Positions 54,416-63,024 are shown, counted from the first letter of the stretch. The stretch: DNA of 64,000 nt from Parapedobacter composti (GCF_900112315.1 NZ_FOLL01000008.1:1-64000); one strand, 5' to 3'. Translations and numbers: made by a program. The notes: generated from the letters alone by a model not told the origin.

Positions 54416-55075
54416 ATGATATTTCATTCTGTTCCATCGAGAAGTCTGAACAAACATTTTACTGTTTATGGTAAAGCACTTATGCTATGCCAAACCTTCG
54501 AGAAACGATGCATGTATCATTATAAGATGCTAAGTATTTTTTTAGGCCTAAAGAATGAGCGAATTAGTATAGAAGATTGGGTTGCGGGAAGGGTTTATTG
54601 GTCACCTAAAGACCGGAAACCAACGTCAAAGAAAACAAGTTTAGGAGTTTTTACGAAAAATCGGAAAGAATTGTTTGTTAATTCAAATACGTTATCCGAT
54701 TGGGTTGCTGAACTTTTTGAGAAGGCTCAAGATAACAGAAATTGGATTGTACACGAAAGTTTGGTCGATTTATCATTCATAATATCATCGGATGAAGTGT
54801 CGAAAGGAATGTTCAAACTGGAGGAACTCAAAGAAAAGATATCTCCCATTATCCGCGCTTTATATGTGCTTGGTGCTATCGAAATAGAACAAAATGACAA
54901 AACACCATTTTACGACCCAGAGCAAGAAGCAGAATACACTAAGCTAATTATCGATTGGATTTTTGCCGACAGACCGCACACACACCGTTATAATGTACTG
55001 CATCGTGCAGACCATATCATATTTGATAGATTTATTAGACAGTCAAAATTCAACAACGAAGCTAATGAATCATAA
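54416..55075 (+). CDS. HEPN-like protein, candidate RNase
   Basis: A 219-residue cytoplasmic protein. The N-terminal helices (GKALMLCQTFEKRCMYHYKMLSIFLGL) resemble HEPN-domain proteins. Residues 108-113, RNWIVH, form the R-x4-H catalytic motif of HEPN ribonucleases (RNxxxH). The rest (FKLEELKEKISPIIRALYVLGAIE) is helical. It is the last cargo gene before the right end, a frequent position for defence genes. No partner nucleotidyltransferase gene is present. The HEPN assignment rests on this motif and helix pattern. Confidence 0.6.
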   Translation: MIFHSVPSRSLNKHFTVYGKALMLCQTFEKRCMYHYKMLSIFLGLKNERISIEDWVAGRVYWSPKDRKPTSKKTSLGVFTKNRKELFVNSNTLSDWVAELFEKAQDNRNWIVHESLVDLSFIISSDEVSKGMFKLEELKEKISPIIRALYVLGAIEIEQNDKTPFYDPEQEAEYTKLIIDWIFADRPHTHRYNVLHRADHIIFDRFIRQSKFNNEANES

Positions 55076-55115
55076 CTTTTCCTAACTTAACAATCACGCC
55101 AATAAAACAATATAT

Positions 55116-55133
55116 TTGTCCGCAATATGTCCG
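55116..55133. repeat. Putative integrase arm site, right copy
   Basis: The same 18-mer as at 44205-44222, in the same orientation, 32 bp inside the right attachment repeat. Confidence 0.55.
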
Positions 55134-55141
55134 AAAAAACC

Positions 55142-55168
55142 AAAAGCCACTGATAATCAGTGGCTTTT
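55142..55168 (-). terminator. Element-borne terminator of tRNA-Pro(GGG)
   Basis: A near-perfect palindrome, AAAAGCCACTGA, TAA, TCAGTGGCTTTT. On the minus strand it ends in TTTT right after the tRNA. It replaces the chromosomal terminator that integration moved to 44022-44056. Confidence 0.85.
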
Positions 55169-55191
55169 GTCGGGATGGCGGGATTCGAACC
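55165..55191. other. Right attachment site inside tRNA-Pro(GGG)
   Basis: The 27-base repeat shared with 44061-44087. It forms the 3' part of the intact tRNA, so the element restores the tRNA on integration. Confidence 0.9.
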
Positions 55192-55243
55192 CACGACCTC
55201 CAGCACCCCATGCTGGCGCGATACCTGGCTACGCTACATCCCG
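55170..55243 (-). tRNA. tRNA-Pro (anticodon GGG)
   Basis: A 74-nt cloverleaf. The acceptor CGGGATG pairs with CATCCCG, with discriminator A. The anticodon stem CCAGC/GCTGG encloses loop ATGGGGT, giving anticodon GGG. The T arm is GTGGGTTCGAATCCCGC. The 3' 22 bases belong to the attachment site of the integrated element. Confidence 0.93.
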
Positions 55244-55253
55244 AACGGGGGTG

Positions 55254-55284
55254 CAAACTTAGAGAAAATTGTGCTTATATGCAA
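55254..55284 (-). promoter_or_regulatory. Promoter of tRNA-Pro(GGG)
   Basis: TTG, 20 bases, then TAAGTTTG on the minus strand, ending 10 bp before the tRNA 5' end. Confidence 0.7.
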
Positions 55285-55299
55285 GTTATAAAAAGCGTT

Positions 55300-56025
55300 C
55301 TAACCGTTTTTATCGCCGATGTATTTATAAAAAGCGTCCCGGTAAGTATCGCCGACAGGAATGGTCTTGTCTTCAATGAAAATTCGCCCCCGTTCGATGC
55401 TGACTATCTTATCGAGCGCCACAATATATGAACGGTGCACCCGGACAAAACGGTTGGCCGGCAGAATATCTTCCATCTTCTTCATATTCTGTAAGGTTAC
55501 AATACGTTCTGATGGTGTATAGATGGATATGTAGTCTTTTAATCCTTCAATATACAGGATATCATCAAGATCTACCCGTTGAATTTTGTGCTCTGTCTTG
55601 ACAAAGATAAAATCCACCGTCTCGCTCTGCTTCGCTTGGGGGGCTGGCTGATGGGAACGTGGAGCTTTATTGGCCAATACCTTCTGGACGGATCGGTAAA
55701 ATCGGTCAAACGCTATGGGTTTTAACAGGTAATCCACCACGTTAAGTTCATAACCATCCAACGCATATTGGGGATAGGCGGTGGTGAGGATAACATCGCA
55801 TTTGCCATTGATGATCTTAAGGAACTGGATACCGGTGAGTTCAGGCATCTGGACATCGAGGAATATCAGATCAACCTCTCCGTTTTGTACTGTGGCAAGG
55901 GCTTCTATCGCATTGGTGGTGCTGGCCACAAGCGACAGTTCAGGCACCTTGGCTACATAATCAGCAATAATATCCAGCGCCAGTGGTTCGTCATCTACAG
56001 CTATACATCGTACCATGTGCGTCAT
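55300..56025 (-). CDS. LytTR-family response regulator
   Basis: A 241-residue regulator. Residues 1-125: receiver domain with phosphoacceptor Asp in LIFLDVQMPELTG, and K in DYLLKPIAFDRF. Residues about 145-240: LytTR DNA-binding domain (FVKTEHKIQRVDLDDILYIEGLKDYISIYTPSERIVTLQNMKKME and RVHRSYIVALDKIVSIERGRIFI). It follows the LytS-type kinase by 10 bp, so the two form a two-component system. The target genes are not obvious. Confidence 0.94.
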   Translation of the reverse strand: MTHMVRCIAVDDEPLALDIIADYVAKVPELSLVASTTNAIEALATVQNGEVDLIFLDVQMPELTGIQFLKIINGKCDVILTTAYPQYALDGYELNVVDYLLKPIAFDRFYRSVQKVLANKAPRSHQPAPQAKQSETVDFIFVKTEHKIQRVDLDDILYIEGLKDYISIYTPSERIVTLQNMKKMEDILPANRFVRVHRSYIVALDKIVSIERGRIFIEDKTIPVGDTYRDAFYKYIGDKNG

Positions 56026-56035
56026 TGATTAAAAA

Positions 56036-57052
56036 TTATAAATATAAAAAAAGTTCACTACTGTAGTAGTGATCTGATTCAATAATATTAATCGTATGCT
56101 TATCGGGATATCCGAGTTGGAGCCTCCGTTTCAAGTTTACCAGCCCTACCCCTTTTGTATGATCCTTGTTAAGCTGGTTTTTGGCATTTTCTGCCCGAAA
56201 ATGCAGCCTTCCATTTTTGACGTTGATATCGATACGGATGGGTTTGGTGGCATCTGTAGAGATGCCATGTTTGAAAGCGTTCTCAAGGAACGAAATGAGC
56301 AGTAACGGCATCACCCGGTGGTTGACATTGTCAATATCCACATGGAGTTCTACATATATCTGCTCCTTGAAACGTAATTTCTGAAGTTCAATGTAATTTT
56401 TCAGGTAGTTGATCTCTTCTTCCAGCAATACGGTGTCTTCATTGCTTTCATACAGCATATAGCGCATGATTTCCGAGAGCTTGAGAATAGCTTCAGGTGT
56501 CTTCTCTGACTTCTGGTAAGCCAATGAATAGATGTTATTCAGGGAATTGAAAAGAAAATGCGGGTTGATCTGCGACTTCAAAAAGGCCAGCTCAGCGTTC
56601 AGCTTTTCGTTTTCTAAGCTTTTACGGTGCTCCATATCTTTAAAATTGGCCGAAATCACGTAAACAGCGGTACTGACCAACATAAAAAACAGCCCGGTAA
56701 TCAATGCCGCAACGGTATATTGCAGGGGCGTAAGTATCTTTTCATTGTTCTCGGTGTCGCGATACTGTAACACCGTGTCTTCGTAATGCGCCGCAATGGC
56801 GTACTTTACCGCAATTGATACCAACAGGACAACAACCATATAAAATACGGGCCGCCAAAGGCGGTTGCCGCCCAGAAGCAACGGATTAACCCAAAAGTAA
56901 TGGATGTAGAAAATGGCAATGTTCAATGCCCCATAAAGCAGAATAATAATCGCGGCGTCAACGGGCTTCTCCCTGACGTTGATAAAGTACAAAACGGTCA
57001 GCAAGACGCCCCACACCAAGGCATGGATTAAAACGGCTTTATTTCCAAGCAT
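56036..57052 (-). CDS. LytS-type sensor histidine kinase
   Basis: A 338-residue kinase, counted from the ATG at 57052. Four or five membrane segments at the N terminus (ALVWGVLLTVLYF, AAIIILLYGALNIAIFYIHYFW, PVFYMVVVLLVSIAVKYAIAA, LQYTVAALITGLFFMLVSTAVYVISA). The His_kinase domain has the phosphoacceptor His in FLKSQINPHFLFNSLNNIYSLA. A HATPase follows with LLLISFLENAFKHGI and KGVGLVNLKRRL. It is paired with the LytTR regulator. Confidence 0.93.
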   Translation of the reverse strand: MLGNKAVLIHALVWGVLLTVLYFINVREKPVDAAIIILLYGALNIAIFYIHYFWVNPLLLGGNRLWRPVFYMVVVLLVSIAVKYAIAAHYEDTVLQYRDTENNEKILTPLQYTVAALITGLFFMLVSTAVYVISANFKDMEHRKSLENEKLNAELAFLKSQINPHFLFNSLNNIYSLAYQKSEKTPEAILKLSEIMRYMLYESNEDTVLLEEEINYLKNYIELQKLRFKEQIYVELHVDIDNVNHRVMPLLLISFLENAFKHGISTDATKPIRIDINVKNGRLHFRAENAKNQLNKDHTKGVGLVNLKRRLQLGYPDKHTINIIESDHYYSSELFLYL

Positions 57053-57274
57053 ACGGCAAAGATAATGTTCACCTGCCAATATCACCCTGCTTGATAGACA
57101 AACGCCTTACTTCTGTCGGCAAATCTGCATTCCGGGCAGACGAACACGCACTTTCCGGTTAGTCTACGAAATCGGGCTGTTTGTCTAAAACTTTTTCAGG
57201 GACCGGAGCCAATTGGTTTCTTTGTACCGTGCATTTGGAACCGGTGCGATTGGTTAACTATTGAATAAATAAAA

Positions 57275-57454
57275 ATGAAAAAGTTTATCGGCAACATTTC
57301 ACCTTTTCTGCTGCTTATCATCCCTATTTTTGTGGCGCTGCTGTTGGTGATAGGACAAACCGGGAATGAGGTGGCCCAGGAACGAATCCAAGTGAACGCA
57401 TCGTTCATCTCATTGCCGGAGGAGATTAATGTTTTTAAGGTATTGCTTTGGTGA
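57275..57454 (+). CDS. Small single-pass membrane protein
   Basis: A 59-residue frame starting MKKFIGNISPFLLLI and containing one hydrophobic helix (FLLLIIPIFVALLLVIGQT), then a polar tail. It is too short for common ORF cut-offs. Preceded by an A-rich leader. No family recognized. Confidence 0.5.
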   Translation: MKKFIGNISPFLLLIIPIFVALLLVIGQTGNEVAQERIQVNASFISLPEEINVFKVLLW

Positions 57455-57471
57455 TAGTGGAGCGACTTGCT

Positions 57472-57479
57472 TACCTTTG
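57472..57479 (+). promoter_or_regulatory. -7 element of the BtuF-like gene
   Basis: TACCTTTG, followed by CACCC, is an ideal -7 box, but the ATG is only 5 bp after it. The mRNA would have no or almost no leader. Confidence 0.6.
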
Positions 57480-57484
57480 CACCC

Positions 57485-58126
57485 ATGCGAAGCCATTTTT
57501 CAGCTGCACAACTTGTATTGGATGCATTAAATCTTGCTGCAACTGATTTACCATTGCTTGAACACACGGGCGAGTACCAAGACTTGGTCCGCGCCACCAC
57601 ACCGGACGACGTATATACCGGCTTACGGGCCATAGGTCGTATCCTGAATGCCCAGCAACGGGCCGAAACGCTGGTGGAAGCTTTGGAAGAACGTATAAAT
57701 ATCATCGTCCATAAGCTGAAATTTATCCCTGAAACGCATAAACCCCGCGTATTGCTTTTGCAAGCAATATCACCTCTGACAGCTATCCGACAAGCGTACC
57801 TTGATAACCTCGTACGGATTGCGGGGGGCATCCCGCTGTTGGAAACCGCGGCAGCGGGGGAACAGCCGGATATCATCATCCTGATTAGCAAAGAACCCGT
57901 ACCGCAGCTCCTGAAGGAAGTGCCCGGTTTATTTTCCGCGCCGGCATGGCGGCATGTTCCGGCCATAATGCATAGCAACATTTTCATCATTCACCATAAC
58001 CAGTACCTCCGTCAGCCTGGTGCACTTATAGCCGACGATGCAGAGATACTGGCCGAAATTATCCATCCGAAGTATTTTATTTTCGGTCGTGATGAAGATG
58101 TGTGGATGCGGTTTAACCTGAGCTGA
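57485..58126 (+). CDS. BtuF-like cobalamin/iron-siderophore-binding fold protein, cytoplasmic
   Basis: A 213-residue protein, counted from the ATG at 57485. It resembles the two-lobe periplasmic-binding fold of BtuF-type proteins: GEYQDLVRATTPDDVYTGLRAIGRILNAQQRAETLVEALEERI (inter-lobe helix), then KPRVLLLQAISPLTAIRQAYLDNLVRIAGGIPLLE and EQPDIIILISKEPVP. There is no signal peptide, and no btuCD or TonB receptor genes lie nearby. A role in cytoplasmic corrinoid binding is possible but unproven. Convergent with thrC. Confidence 0.65.
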   Translation: MRSHFSAAQLVLDALNLAATDLPLLEHTGEYQDLVRATTPDDVYTGLRAIGRILNAQQRAETLVEALEERINIIVHKLKFIPETHKPRVLLLQAISPLTAIRQAYLDNLVRIAGGIPLLETAAAGEQPDIIILISKEPVPQLLKEVPGLFSAPAWRHVPAIMHSNIFIIHHNQYLRQPGALIADDAEILAEIIHPKYFIFGRDEDVWMRFNLS

Positions 58127-59434
58127 TTAAGCGGTACCCAACAGGTAACTTTTAAACCCTTCGAAGTCGACACCCAGGCGAACCACTGCTTTTTCCCGAC
58201 CTTCCAGTGCCCTAACTTGGTCGGGGACGGCGATCTGCGCTGCGATTCGGGGCCCGAATACCTCGGGAAATTTGCACGGATGGGCCGTTGACAGGAATAC
58301 CGTCGCATAATCGCCCGGATATTCCCGGCGGTACGCTTGGGTGGCTAACCAAGCAATGGCCGTATGGGGACAAGCGATATACTCATACCGATCAACCATC
58401 GATTGAATAGCTTCCCGCGTTTGTGTATCGGTAAATGCATACGCGGCAACCGCTTGCCTCACGGCGCTTTGATCTTGGCCGAATAAATCCATAATACGCA
58501 CCCAATTGCTGGGGTTGCCGACATCCATGGCATTAGCCAGGGTCTGTACGGAAGGCCGCGGATCATAACGTCCGTTCCGAAGGAAACGCGGCACCGTATC
58601 GTTCACGTTGGTAGCAGCGATAAACCGCCGAACGGGCAAACCCATCTTGTGGGCCAGCAGTCCGGCACCGATATTCCCGAAATTACCGCTTGGCACAGCA
58701 AACACCACCTCTTCAGCACCCTGCGCCCGGAGTTGGGCGTATGCATGGAAATAATAAAACGCTTGAGGAATAAGACGCGCGATATTAATCGAATTTGCCG
58801 ATGTGAGGCGAAACGCTTTGTTCAGCTCCGGATCGTTGAACGCCGTCTTGACCAGTGCCTGGCAATCGTCAAAGGTTCCTGCCACCGCAATAGCGCGGAT
58901 GTTCTGCCCATTGGTGGTAAGCTGCGATTCCTGTATGGGGCTTACCTTGCCCTCGGGATATAAGATAGTAACCCGCGTACCTGGCACACCGAGGAATCCT
59001 AACGCCACGGCACCGCCGGTATCGCCAGATGTGGCAACCAACACATCGAGCACCCGGTCGTCGGTGGAGAGGTAAGCCATCACACGGCTCATGAAGCGGG
59101 CACCGAAATCTTTAAAGGCCAACGACGGACCGTGGAACAGTTCCAACACCGCCGTTTCATGATCCAATAGCCGCACGGGCGCATCAAAATCAATAGCGTC
59201 TTCCACAATCCGGCGGAGATCATTTGCCGGGATATCCGCTTCTTCTACAAACGCCCCCGCCACGGTAAAGGCGATTTCCTGAAAGGAAAGTCCGGGAAGG
59301 TTACGGATAAAATATGCGTCGAGCGAAGGTACCCGCTCGGGCATGTATAATCCTTTGTCTGCCGGCAAGCTATTGAAAACCGCTTCTTTCAGTGAAACAC
59401 GCAGGTCTCTATTGTTGGTACTGTAAAATTGCAT
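58127..59434 (-). CDS. thrC: Threonine synthase
   Basis: A 435-residue PLP enzyme converting O-phosphohomoserine to threonine. Family marks: YSTNNRDLRVSLKEAVFNSLPADKGLYMPE at the N terminus, the PLP Lys in GPSLAFKDFGARFMSR, SGDTGGAVALGFLG, and VPSGNFGNIGAGLLA. Last gene of the thrABC operon, 29 bp after thrB. The type is that of E. coli ThrC, with an N-terminal extension. Confidence 0.96.
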   Translation of the reverse strand: MQFYSTNNRDLRVSLKEAVFNSLPADKGLYMPERVPSLDAYFIRNLPGLSFQEIAFTVAGAFVEEADIPANDLRRIVEDAIDFDAPVRLLDHETAVLELFHGPSLAFKDFGARFMSRVMAYLSTDDRVLDVLVATSGDTGGAVALGFLGVPGTRVTILYPEGKVSPIQESQLTTNGQNIRAIAVAGTFDDCQALVKTAFNDPELNKAFRLTSANSINIARLIPQAFYYFHAYAQLRAQGAEEVVFAVPSGNFGNIGAGLLAHKMGLPVRRFIAATNVNDTVPRFLRNGRYDPRPSVQTLANAMDVGNPSNWVRIMDLFGQDQSAVRQAVAAYAFTDTQTREAIQSMVDRYEYIACPHTAIAWLATQAYRREYPGDYATVFLSTAHPCKFPEVFGPRIAAQIAVPDQVRALEGREKAVVRLGVDFEGFKSYLLGTA

Positions 59435-59463
59435 TATGCTGAATCTTAGTCTGGATTTTTCTG

Positions 59464-60411
59464 TTATGCTAACTCGCGTGGCCCTTCGGCATTCACTCCC
59501 GAAACATAGCCGTTGCTTTCAATACCCCGTTCGGTTAAATATTCCTGTATTGTCTTCGTAATACGGGTAGCGGTATCCCGGTGCTGGGTGAAAGCAAAAA
59601 CGGATGGCCCCGACCCTGAAATACCGAATCCGAGGGCGCCGGCGTCCATGGCCAGCCGCCGCATTTCGTAAAATTCAGGGATAAGAATGGCCCTCGTGGG
59701 CTCGATGACTACATCGCGCATGCTACGGCCAATGAGTTCATAGTCATGAGCAAACAGCCCGGCCACCAGTCCGGCGATATTTCCCCATTGGATAACCGCA
59801 TCCTTGAGGGCAACTTTTGCCCGGATCATCTGCCGCGCATCGCGCGTGGGCACATCCACATGGGGGAATACCACGGAAGCGAACAATGACGGTGGCGCGG
59901 GGATAGGTACCACATCAAGGGGGTCATACCCCCGAATCAGGGTAATACCCCCAAGCAATGCGGGGGCTACGTTATCTGCGTGACCATGGCCGCAAGCTAA
60001 CTCTTCACCCTGCAAAGCGAAGGGCAGCAACTCTCGCCGCGAGAGCGGATGGCCCATTAATGCGTTGATGGCGAATAAGCCGGCTACCGTGCTGGCCGCA
60101 CTAGATCCCAGGCCGCTTCCGATTGGCATGTGCTTGTGCAGGCTGATCTCAACCCCCGTGTCTGCTCGGCCGATATGGTTCAGAAAGGAGATGACGCTGG
60201 CGCTTACCGTGTTTTTGGACGGATCGCGGGGTAGTCGGCCGTCATCGCCCGTAACCTCTTTGAGTTGTACGCCCGGCGGGTCTATACGGCGGATAACCAC
60301 CTCATCGCCCGGCTCATCCAACGCAAAGCCCAACACGTCATATCCGCAAACGATATTGGCTACCGTTGCCGGCGCGAATACATGTACTTGATTTTTTTCC
60401 ATTGGTATCAA
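59464..60411 (-). CDS. thrB: Homoserine kinase
   Basis: A 315-residue GHMP kinase. Motifs: VFAPATVANIVCGYDVLGFALDEPGDEV, the ATP loop PIGSGLGSSAASTVAGLFAIN, and the C-terminal LGFGISGSGPSVFAF. It phosphorylates homoserine for ThrC. It begins 4 bp after the thrA stop and precedes thrC. Confidence 0.96.
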   Translation of the reverse strand: MIPMEKNQVHVFAPATVANIVCGYDVLGFALDEPGDEVVIRRIDPPGVQLKEVTGDDGRLPRDPSKNTVSASVISFLNHIGRADTGVEISLHKHMPIGSGLGSSAASTVAGLFAINALMGHPLSRRELLPFALQGEELACGHGHADNVAPALLGGITLIRGYDPLDVVPIPAPPSLFASVVFPHVDVPTRDARQMIRAKVALKDAVIQWGNIAGLVAGLFAHDYELIGRSMRDVVIEPTRAILIPEFYEMRRLAMDAGALGFGISGSGPSVFAFTQHRDTATRITKTIQEYLTERGIESNGYVSGVNAEGPRELA

Positions 60412-60415
60412 TCAG

Positions 60416-62863
60416 TTAAGCGCCCACGTTAACCAAATCCGCAAAAACGCCTGCTGCCGTTACCTCGGCTCCCGCACCGGGTCCCTTCACGACCAAGGGC
60501 CGCTCCTTGTAGCGTTCGGTAGTGAAAGCAATAATATTGTCGCTGCCCGAAAGCGCATAGAACGGATGCGATTCATCGACAAATTCAAGGGCAATGCTTA
60601 CCCGCCCGGCCTCCAGTTTGCCGATGTAACGGAGCACCCTGTTTTCACGCTGGGCTTTGCTTTTTAGTTCGTTGAAATAATCGTCTGCGGCTTGCAGCTC
60701 CCGGTAGAAATCATCTACGGTGGTGGCTCGCAGGCAGGCCTCGGGCAGAATGCCCCCCAACTGCACATCCTCGGGTTCCAGGGCATAGCCGGCGTCCCGG
60801 GCCAGTATCAGCATCTTGCGCATGAAATCCGTACCTTTCAGATCGTCCCTCGGGTCAGGCTCGGTATAGCCGAGCTGTTGGGCGTTCTTAACAATGTCAT
60901 GAAAGGAAACATCACCCGAAAAATTATTGAAGATATACGATATGGTTCCCGAGAGGATGGCCTCAATGCGGATGATGCGGTCGCCGCTTAGCATCAGGTC
61001 TCGCAGCACACGCACAATCGGTAACCCTGCACCCACGTTGGTTTCGTAGAAAAAGTCAACACCGTGCTTACGTGCCGTATCCTTCAAGTCCCGATATTCG
61101 CTGTAACGACCGGAATTAGCAATCTTGTTACAGGTAACCACCGATATGTTTGATTGGAACAGTTCTCTGTAATAAAGGGTGGGCAGCTCACTGGCCGTAT
61201 TATCAATGAATACACAATTCGGCAGGTTCATGGCCTTCGTCCGTGCAACGAACGCCGGAAGATCCGCAAGTTCGCCAGATTGCTCCAATACGGTTTTCCA
61301 ATTAGCCAAATCAATACCTTCACCGCTGAAAAGCATTTTGCGCGAGTTGCTTATCCCCACCACTTTGATTTCGATGTCGTTGTTATCCAGCAAGAAAGCA
61401 TATTGCTCCTGTATCTGCTTGAACAAGGTGGAGCCGATGTTGCCTGTGCCCACGCTGAAGACATGCAAGGTTTTGTTCAATTGGGCGAAAAATGCGTCAT
61501 GGACAGCGTTCAGCGCCTTGGAAAGGTCGGCCTGCGAAATGATGACCGAGATATTGTATTCTGAAGATCCTTGAGCTATCGCGCGTACGTTGATGCCGTT
61601 GCGACCCAGCGCATGGAACAACTTACCGGACATGCCTGGAGTTTGCTTCATGTTTTCGCCTACAATGGCCAACACGGACAGCCGTTCTTCGATTTCGGGT
61701 TGCGACAATTTGTTGGCCTGAAGTTCCAGTTCAAACTCCCGTTCAATGAGTTGCTTTGCCCGGAGCGCCTCCGCTGGATGCACTGCAAACGTGATGCTGT
61801 GTTCGGAAGATGACTGGGTAATAAGCACGACATTGATCTGCTCGCGGGCAAGCAGCGTAAACAGGCGCCCGCTGAAACCGGCCCGGCCCACCATGCCGCT
61901 ACCGACGAGGTTGATCACACTGATATCAGCAATGGATGAGATACCTTTGATGGGCAGTGCCGTGCGGCCACTATCGTGCTGGATAGTAGTGCCCCCGAAA
62001 TCCGGGTTGAAAGTATTGCGGATAATGATAGGAATCTTCTTCAGGAAAGCAGGAATCATGGTCGGTGGATAAATCACCTTGGCGCCGAAGTACGACAATT
62101 CCATGGCTTCTGTATAGGAAAGTACCGGCAACGAAAATGCCTTTTTTACGATACGGGGATCTGCGGTAAGCATACCGTCCACGTCGGTCCATATTTCAAT
62201 GGCTTCAGCGTTCAGTGCCGCACCGATAATGGCTGCAGTATAGTCGCTGCCTCCCCTACCCAGTGTGGTCACCCGCCCTTTTTCATTAGAGGCGATAAAA
62301 CCGGTAACAAACAGGAGCTTACCCGCGTGGGCGGCTGCGAACGTCCGGATAAGCTGCTCCGAACGCGCCTGGTTTACATGAGCGCTACCGAAATGGCTAT
62401 CGGTTTGTATGAGCTGGGTAGCGTCTACGAACAGTGCGTCCGGAAAGTACTGTGCGGCAATCTTGCTGATCAAAAAAGCCGAACACCGCTCGCCATAACT
62501 CAGTACCAGGTCTTTGCTTTGTAAGCTCAACTCGCGTAGGTTGTATATTCCCTGTAGCAGATCTTCCAATTCATTGAGGTAGAGTTTGAGCCGTGTAAAT
62601 ACCGGATTCTGGTGCTTTACGGCGATGAGCTGCTTTACCACAGCGAAATGCCTGTCTTCCAACTCCTGTAGTCCCGAAGCGAAATTCCGGCCTTCCGCGG
62701 CATTTTCCGCCAGTTGGGTGAGCAAATTGGTTACCCCCCCCATAGCAGAAAGGACAACAATGGGTTGATCGCCGGCATGCTGCGATTTCCTAACAATGTC
62801 AAGCACCGCCCGGATGCTATCAACGGTACCTACGGATGTACCGCCAAACTTAAGTATCTTCAT
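60416..62863 (-). CDS. thrA: Bifunctional aspartokinase I/homoserine dehydrogenase I
   Basis: An 815-residue fused enzyme that controls entry into the threonine branch. Residues 1-290: aspartokinase (KFGGTSVGT, VLSYGERCSAFLIS, GFIASNEKGRVTTLGRGGSDYTAAII). About 310-460: two ACT domains for threonine feedback (VINLVGSGMVGRAGFSGRLF; VLAIVGENMKQTPGMSGKLF). About 465-815: homoserine dehydrogenase (VFSVGTGNIGSTLFKQI, YETNVGAGLPIVRVLRDLMLSGD, ILSGTISYIFNNF). First gene of thrABC. Its upstream region carries a Thr-rich leader peptide and a terminator, so it is probably controlled by attenuation. Confidence 0.97.
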   Translation of the reverse strand: MKILKFGGTSVGTVDSIRAVLDIVRKSQHAGDQPIVVLSAMGGVTNLLTQLAENAAEGRNFASGLQELEDRHFAVVKQLIAVKHQNPVFTRLKLYLNELEDLLQGIYNLRELSLQSKDLVLSYGERCSAFLISKIAAQYFPDALFVDATQLIQTDSHFGSAHVNQARSEQLIRTFAAAHAGKLLFVTGFIASNEKGRVTTLGRGGSDYTAAIIGAALNAEAIEIWTDVDGMLTADPRIVKKAFSLPVLSYTEAMELSYFGAKVIYPPTMIPAFLKKIPIIIRNTFNPDFGGTTIQHDSGRTALPIKGISSIADISVINLVGSGMVGRAGFSGRLFTLLAREQINVVLITQSSSEHSITFAVHPAEALRAKQLIEREFELELQANKLSQPEIEERLSVLAIVGENMKQTPGMSGKLFHALGRNGINVRAIAQGSSEYNISVIISQADLSKALNAVHDAFFAQLNKTLHVFSVGTGNIGSTLFKQIQEQYAFLLDNNDIEIKVVGISNSRKMLFSGEGIDLANWKTVLEQSGELADLPAFVARTKAMNLPNCVFIDNTASELPTLYYRELFQSNISVVTCNKIANSGRYSEYRDLKDTARKHGVDFFYETNVGAGLPIVRVLRDLMLSGDRIIRIEAILSGTISYIFNNFSGDVSFHDIVKNAQQLGYTEPDPRDDLKGTDFMRKMLILARDAGYALEPEDVQLGGILPEACLRATTVDDFYRELQAADDYFNELKSKAQRENRVLRYIGKLEAGRVSIALEFVDESHPFYALSGSDNIIAFTTERYKERPLVVKGPGAGAEVTAAGVFADLVNVGA

Positions 62864-62897
62864 TTTATTTATACGGTTTCTATAGCCCCATCAAAGC

Positions 62898-62930
62898 AAA
62901 GCGCCTTCCCGTATTCGAGGAAGGCGCTTT
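62898..62930 (-). terminator. Attenuator terminator of the thr operon
   Basis: A perfect 12-bp stem, AAAGCGCCTTCC / GGAAGGCGCTTT, with a 9-base loop, followed by GCTTTGATG. It lies 31 bp after the leader peptide stop and 34 bp before thrA, so transcription must pass it to reach thrA. Confidence 0.85.
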
Positions 62931-62961
62931 ATGATTTTTATCGTTTCGATTACAACATAAA

Positions 62962-63024
62962 TTACTTCCTCCGTGCGTTGCTCCCGGTGGTAGTGGATGT
63001 TGTAATGGTTGTTGTCCTATTCAC
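62962..63024 (-). CDS. thrL: thr operon leader peptide
   Basis: A 20-codon frame starting with GTG: MNRTTTITTSTTTGSNARRK. Eight of residues 4-12 are Thr or Ile-flanked Thr, like E. coli ThrL. Together with the terminator just downstream it has the layout of a transcription attenuator: ribosome stalling at Thr codons when charged tRNA-Thr is low should prevent the terminator from forming. A promoter-like element lies 21 bp upstream. The mechanism is inferred. Confidence 0.82.
   Translation of the reverse strand: MNRTTTITTSTTTGSNARRK

Larger units (their letters stand above)
44061..55191. mobile_element. Integrative mobilizable element in tRNA-Pro(GGG)
   Basis: About 11.1 kb between 27-bp direct repeats. 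It encodes a tyrosine integrase next to the left end, a HTH (excisionase-like) protein, an AAA ATPase, MobC, a MobA-type relaxase and a membrane mobilization protein. Cargo follows in the right half. No T4SS (tra/virB) genes are present, so it should rely on a helper conjugative element. The right cargo (52.7-55.1 kb) is more AT-rich than the chromosome around it. Confidence 0.88.
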
